In this document: in pieces, positions 6,137 through 9,327 of the stretch
Numbering within the stretch: position 1 is the first letter of the stretch
How the letters are laid out: each line of letters begins with the position of its first letter
Assembly: GCA_048393175.1 (NCBI GenBank)
Contig: DBFJJM010000062.1
Location: 1-9,327 of the forward strand
DNA from: Merdicola sp048393175
GTDB taxonomy: Bacteria > Bacillota > Clostridia > TANB77 > CAG-508
Length of the DNA stretch: 9,327 nucleotides
Reading direction: 5' to 3'
The notes under the pieces: generated by a model
What the model was told of the DNA's origin: nothing
What the model saw: only the letters and a program-made list of their open reading frames with translations
The model's database searches: none
Position numbers and translations under genes: made by a program

Positions 6137-8071
6137 ATGATAAAAATAGAATTAAAAGATGGAGCTAAAATAGAGGTGCAAAAAGGAAGCTGTATTTTAG
6201 ACATTGCCAAACAAATAAGTGAAGGATTAGCAAGAATGGCTACTTGCGGAAAAGTAAATGGAGAAGTAAAAGATTTACGTTATGAGGTGCAGGAGCCATG
6301 TAAATTAGAAATATTAACATTTGATAATAGTGAAGAAGGAAAAAAAGCATATTGGCATACTACTTCTCATATTATGGCACAAGCCATTTTAAGACTATAT
6401 GAAGGAGTGAAGTTAACAATTGGACCATCGATTGAAAATGGCTTTTATTATGATTTTGATACAGAAACTACTTTTTCTGAAAAAGATTTTGAGCAAATTG
6501 AAAAGGAAATGAAAAAAATCATAAAAGAAGATTTACCAATTGAGAAATTTAGTTTACCAAGACAAGAAGCACTTGCACTTATGGAGGAAAAGAAGGAACC
6601 ATACAAAATAGAGTTAATTAAAGATTTACCAGAAGGAGAAGAAATTTCTTTTTACCGTCAAGGTGAATTTGTAGACCTATGTGCAGGACCACATCTATCT
6701 AGTACGGGAAAAGTAAAAGCAGTAAAATTGCTTTCTTCTTCTGGTGCTTATTGGAGAGGAAATGAAAAGAATAAAATGTTACAAAGAATTTATGGTATTT
6801 CTTATCCAAAGGCTTCACAAGTAGAAGAGTATTTACAGTTATTAGAAGAAGCAAAACAAAGAGACCATAGAAAAATTGGAAAAGAATTAAAATTATTTAT
6901 GACACATGAACTAGTTGGCTCTGGACTTCCAATGTATTTACCAAATGGTGCAACAGTACGTAGAATTTTAGAAAGATATATTTTAGATAAGGAAATTGAG
7001 TTAGGCTATAAGCATGTGTATACTCCTTCTTTAGCAAATGTAGAGTTATATAAAACAAGTGGACATTGGGACCACTATAAAGAAGATATGTTTCCTGTAA
7101 TGAAAATGGATACAGAAGAAATGGTGTTAAGACCAATGAATTGTCCTCATCATATGTTGTTATATAAAAATGCTTTACATTCTTATCGTGAGCTACCAAT
7201 TCGAATAGGAGAACTAGCACATGATTTTCGTTATGAAGCAAGCGGAAATGTATGTGGTTTAGAAAGAGTACGTGAAATGTGTCAAAATGATGCACATATT
7301 TTTGTTCGACCAGACCAAATTAAAGAAGAAATCGGAAAAGTAATTAAACTAATACTTTCTGTTTATCAAGATTTTGGTTTTGAAGATTATAGTTTCCGAC
7401 TATCCCTAAGAGATAAAAACGATAAAGAAAAGTATTTTGATGATGATGAGATGTGGGAAGATGCAGAAAAGCAATTAAGACAGATTCTACAAGAAATGAA
7501 TATTAATTTTTATGAAGCAGAAGGAGAAGCCGCTTTTTATGGACCAAAATTAGATGTTCAGATAAAAACAGCAATTGGACATGATGTTACTATTTCAACT
7601 TGTCAATTAGATTTCTTATTACCAGAAAGATTCCAATTGACCTATATAGCAGAAGACGGAAGAGAGCATAGACCAGTAGTAATACACAGAGCGATATTAG
7701 GGTCATTAGATAGATTTATGTCTTTTCTAATAGAAGAAACAAAAGGAGCCTTTCCAGTATGGTTAGCTCCAGTACAGGTGAGAATTTTACCAATCGGAGA
7801 AGCTCAAAAAGAGTATTGTAGTAAAGTGTATAACCAATTGATAGAACTTGGAATTCGTGCAGAAATAGATGAAAGTGAAGAAAAAATTGGATATAAGATA
7901 AGAAAAGCACAATTAGAAAAAATACCATATATGTTAATCATTGGAGCAAAAGAACAAGAAGAAAATACAGTTGCAGTTCGTTCTAGAAAGCAAGCAGACA
8001 TGGGACAAATGAAAGTAGATGAGTTTATTCAAAAAATTCAAAAAGAAGATAGAGAAAAAATAAATGGGTAA
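6137..8071 (+). CDS. thrS: Threonyl-tRNA synthetase
   Basis: This class II aminoacyl-tRNA synthetase charges tRNA-Thr with threonine in the cytoplasm. The 644 residues have all four modules: TGS domain (about 1-62), editing (SAD) domain with HTTSH (74-78) and DLCAGPH (180-186), which carries the residues that remove mischarged serine, catalytic core (about 245-535), and anticodon-binding domain (about 545-640). The zinc ligands that select threonine are Cys336 (MNCPHH), His387 (NDAHIF) and His517 (VIHRA). Motif 2 is FRYEASG (364-370) and motif 3 ends in HRAILGSLDRF (517-527). The start is ATG 6137, with AAGGAGGG (6123-6130) about 6 bases upstream; the frame stays open back to 6080, but that part lies inside the terminator hairpin and is not translated. 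Expression is set by the T-box upstream. Length and residues look normal for a full-length editing ThrRS. Confidence 0.98.
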   Translation: MIKIELKDGAKIEVQKGSCILDIAKQISEGLARMATCGKVNGEVKDLRYEVQEPCKLEILTFDNSEEGKKAYWHTTSHIMAQAILRLYEGVKLTIGPSIENGFYYDFDTETTFSEKDFEQIEKEMKKIIKEDLPIEKFSLPRQEALALMEEKKEPYKIELIKDLPEGEEISFYRQGEFVDLCAGPHLSSTGKVKAVKLLSSSGAYWRGNEKNKMLQRIYGISYPKASQVEEYLQLLEEAKQRDHRKIGKELKLFMTHELVGSGLPMYLPNGATVRRILERYILDKEIELGYKHVYTPSLANVELYKTSGHWDHYKEDMFPVMKMDTEEMVLRPMNCPHHMLLYKNALHSYRELPIRIGELAHDFRYEASGNVCGLERVREMCQNDAHIFVRPDQIKEEIGKVIKLILSVYQDFGFEDYSFRLSLRDKNDKEKYFDDDEMWEDAEKQLRQILQEMNINFYEAEGEAAFYGPKLDVQIKTAIGHDVTISTCQLDFLLPERFQLTYIAEDGREHRPVVIHRAILGSLDRFMSFLIEETKGAFPVWLAPVQVRILPIGEAQKEYCSKVYNQLIELGIRAEIDESEEKIGYKIRKAQLEKIPYMLIIGAKEQEENTVAVRSRKQADMGQMKVDEFIQKIQKEDREKING

Positions 8072-8098
8072 AAGGGAGCAGATGCTTCCTTTTATTTT
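8070..8098 (+). terminator. Intrinsic terminator of thrS
   Basis: AAAAGGGAGC (8070-8079) pairs with GCTTCCTTTT (8084-8093) through 10 bp with one G-T wobble and an AGAT tetraloop, followed by ATTTT. The stem begins on the last bases of the thrS stop codon. Confidence 0.88.
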
Positions 8099-8129
8099 GG
8101 AAAAGAACAAAAGCAATACTAAATTGTAA

Positions 8130-8173
8130 AATACAAAAAAAGATTGTATTCAAAAAAGACTTTGTGATATACT
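8130..8173 (+). promoter_or_regulatory. Promoter of the last gene with an inverted repeat at its -35
   Basis: TTGTAT (8144-8149) lies 18 bases before TATACT (8168-8173), which has an extended -10 (TG at 8165-8166). Transcription would start near 8180. A 7-bp perfect inverted repeat, AATACAA (8130-8136) and TTGTATT (8144-8150), places its right arm on the -35. This could be a repressor site, but A+T-rich spacers produce such repeats by chance. Confidence 0.55.
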
Positions 8174-8197
8174 AACAAAAAAAGAGGGAGGAAAGTT

Positions 8198-9327
8198 ATG
8201 GCAAATCATACCAAAGATAATACTGAGAAAATAAAGGAGACGTTGCAATATATTGGGTTAGATTTAACGGATATTCCAGAAGTTTTATTAGACTATCATC
8301 AGATGGAATATCGCACAGTAAAAGGGTATCAAGATAAAAATAGCTATAAAGTATATGAATATATTGATGTAAGAGATATTCAAATTCTTTTAACACCAGC
8401 AAATCGATTAGATTCCTTAAAGGAAAAGTATGATAAAGCATTACCTCTTTCTTCCTATTTGCTATCTGAAACAGAAGAACAAATTTATCAGCATAGTATG
8501 TTTCTAAATATGCTTTATACTGTATCACCAAATCAAATAAAGAAAATAGAGGAAGAACAAGAAAGTTTCCAAAGTAGTATTCCATTTAAAGTCAAATATT
8601 ATGAGAATTATTTATGGCAAATATACTATTCTGAAGTATCAGACCAATATTTTATGTTGGTACCAACATTTGATTCAGAGTATGCTTGTTTTTTCTATTT
8701 ATTAAAAAAACAATTAGAATGTGAAAAAAAACAAAAAGGTTATTCTATTTTTGTTCCGGTTTGTCATAAAGAATATTCAGGAGAATTTTTAAGAAGAACC
8801 GAAATAGCAGATATCGAAAATTATTTGTGGCTTTTTACAAAAGATTGGCCTTTAGTCTACGAAGTAAGAGATAAACAAGGTAATTTAAGTATTCAAATTG
8901 TAGGAGAAACAGTTATATATGAAAAAATGAAAAGTGATTACAAGATTGTACTAAATAGTAAACAGGAAGCTTCTATTTTTTATTCTTTGTTAAAAGCACT
9001 CTTTATTTTACAAACAGAGCTACCTGAGCAATACAGTTTTTCAGTGAAAATTAATGAACAAGGAGGACTTGATTTTTATCAAAAAGAAAAAAAGATAACC
9101 TACCTAGCTCTTTCCTCTTATTTACAACAAGATTATGATACTCTTTCTATACAGCTTAAGACTTTGCTTAAATCCAATACTGAACTTAGGGATAAAGTAA
9201 AAAAAGTAAAGCAAGCGATTCAAGATAAAACACAGGAATATTTACAAAAAGAAAGAGAAATTTCTACTTATCTAGAATGTAGAAAAAGCTTTTTCGGAAA
9301 AGTAAAATATTTTATTCAGAATAAAAA
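8198..9327 (+). CDS. Uncharacterised protein, 3' end cut by window
   Basis: I do not recognise this protein. The frame is open from ATG 8198 to the window edge (376 full codons, no stop). GGAGG (8187-8191) lies 6 bases before the ATG, and a promoter and the thrS terminator precede it, so it starts its own transcription unit. There is no signal peptide and no clear membrane helix in the visible part, so it is probably cytoplasmic. Residues 35-310 look like alternating strand and helix segments rich in Tyr and Phe. Two segments resemble each other: 148-170 and 246-266 both run S-D, Tyr, hydrophobic strand, then a helix ending F-Y-x-L-L-K. Residues about 312-360 are charged and helix-favouring, a likely coiled coil, and a basic aromatic stretch (SFFGKVKYF, 364-372) follows. 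Codon use resembles its neighbours. No enzyme motif is evident. Confidence 0.85.
   Translation, partial: MANHTKDNTEKIKETLQYIGLDLTDIPEVLLDYHQMEYRTVKGYQDKNSYKVYEYIDVRDIQILLTPANRLDSLKEKYDKALPLSSYLLSETEEQIYQHSMFLNMLYTVSPNQIKKIEEEQESFQSSIPFKVKYYENYLWQIYYSEVSDQYFMLVPTFDSEYACFFYLLKKQLECEKKQKGYSIFVPVCHKEYSGEFLRRTEIADIENYLWLFTKDWPLVYEVRDKQGNLSIQIVGETVIYEKMKSDYKIVLNSKQEASIFYSLLKALFILQTELPEQYSFSVKINEQGGLDFYQKEKKITYLALSSYLQQDYDTLSIQLKTLLKSNTELRDKVKKVKQAIQDKTQEYLQKEREISTYLECRKSFFGKVKYFIQNK

Noticed and set aside
6897..7295. Minus-strand open frame of 132 codons inside thrS
   Set aside because: It lies wholly within a clear, full-length synthetase gene and reads as low-complexity His/Leu/Tyr/Phe sequence, the usual product of reading an A-rich gene backwards.
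7277..7300. ThrRS motif reads Q-N-D-A-H rather than the Q-D-D-A-H of E. coli
   Set aside because: Asn at this position is, to my knowledge, normal in Gram-positive ThrRS; the zinc-binding His is present.
8196..8585. Minus-strand open frame of 129 codons opposite the last gene
   Set aside because: The + strand frame has the promoter, ribosome binding site and longer open length; the reverse frame has none of these.
1..9327. Mollicute-like use of TGA for tryptophan
   Set aside because: Conserved tryptophans in the synthetase and glycosyltransferase use TGG, stops are TAA, and no gene needs TGA read-through.
1..9327. Mobile element, CRISPR array, tRNA or rRNA gene
   Set aside because: No transposase or integrase motif, no regularly spaced repeats, no flanking terminal repeats and no cloverleaf or rRNA-like sequence were seen on either strand.

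Overview
The window comes from a low-GC Gram-positive bacterium, most likely a Clostridia-type member of the Bacillota. The grounds are strongly A+T-rich DNA, purine-rich Shine-Dalgarno sites (AGGAGG type), sigma-A-like promoters (several with an extended -10), a tRNA-sensing T-box leader in front of thrS, and the rpsO-pnp gene order. All complete genes end in TAA, tryptophan is encoded by TGG, and no in-frame TGA is needed, so the standard bacterial code applies. Every supported gene is on the + strand. I see no insertion sequence, phage gene, tRNA or rRNA gene, or CRISPR array.

Layout. (1) 42-796: a promoter, a YqeG-like HAD protein whose catalytic motifs are altered, and a strong hairpin terminator. 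(2) 797-1478: a 120-base stretch with one unexplained hairpin, the rpsO promoter, a structured rpsO leader, rpsO (ribosomal protein S15), then a hairpin and a long imperfect stem between rpsO and pnp. (3) 1479-4487: pnp (polynucleotide phosphorylase) followed with no gap by a Ppx/GppA-like protein of the ASKHA fold, also with altered active-site residues. (4) 4524-5873: a good promoter and a membrane-anchored family 2 glycosyltransferase. (5) 5882-8098: a T-box riboswitch with its terminator, thrS (threonyl-tRNA synthetase), and a terminator. (6) 8130-9327: a promoter with an inverted repeat at its -35, and the first 376 codons of a large protein I do not recognise, cut by the window edge.

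How the genes fit together. rpsO, pnp and thrS are core genes for translation and RNA turnover, each behind a structured leader: a probable S15 feedback element, a candidate PNPase processing or feedback structure, and a T-box read by uncharged tRNA-Thr. The points worth following up are the two enzyme-like proteins with substituted catalytic residues on either side of rpsO-pnp, the alternative folds before pnp, and the unknown final gene, which contains an internal duplication.
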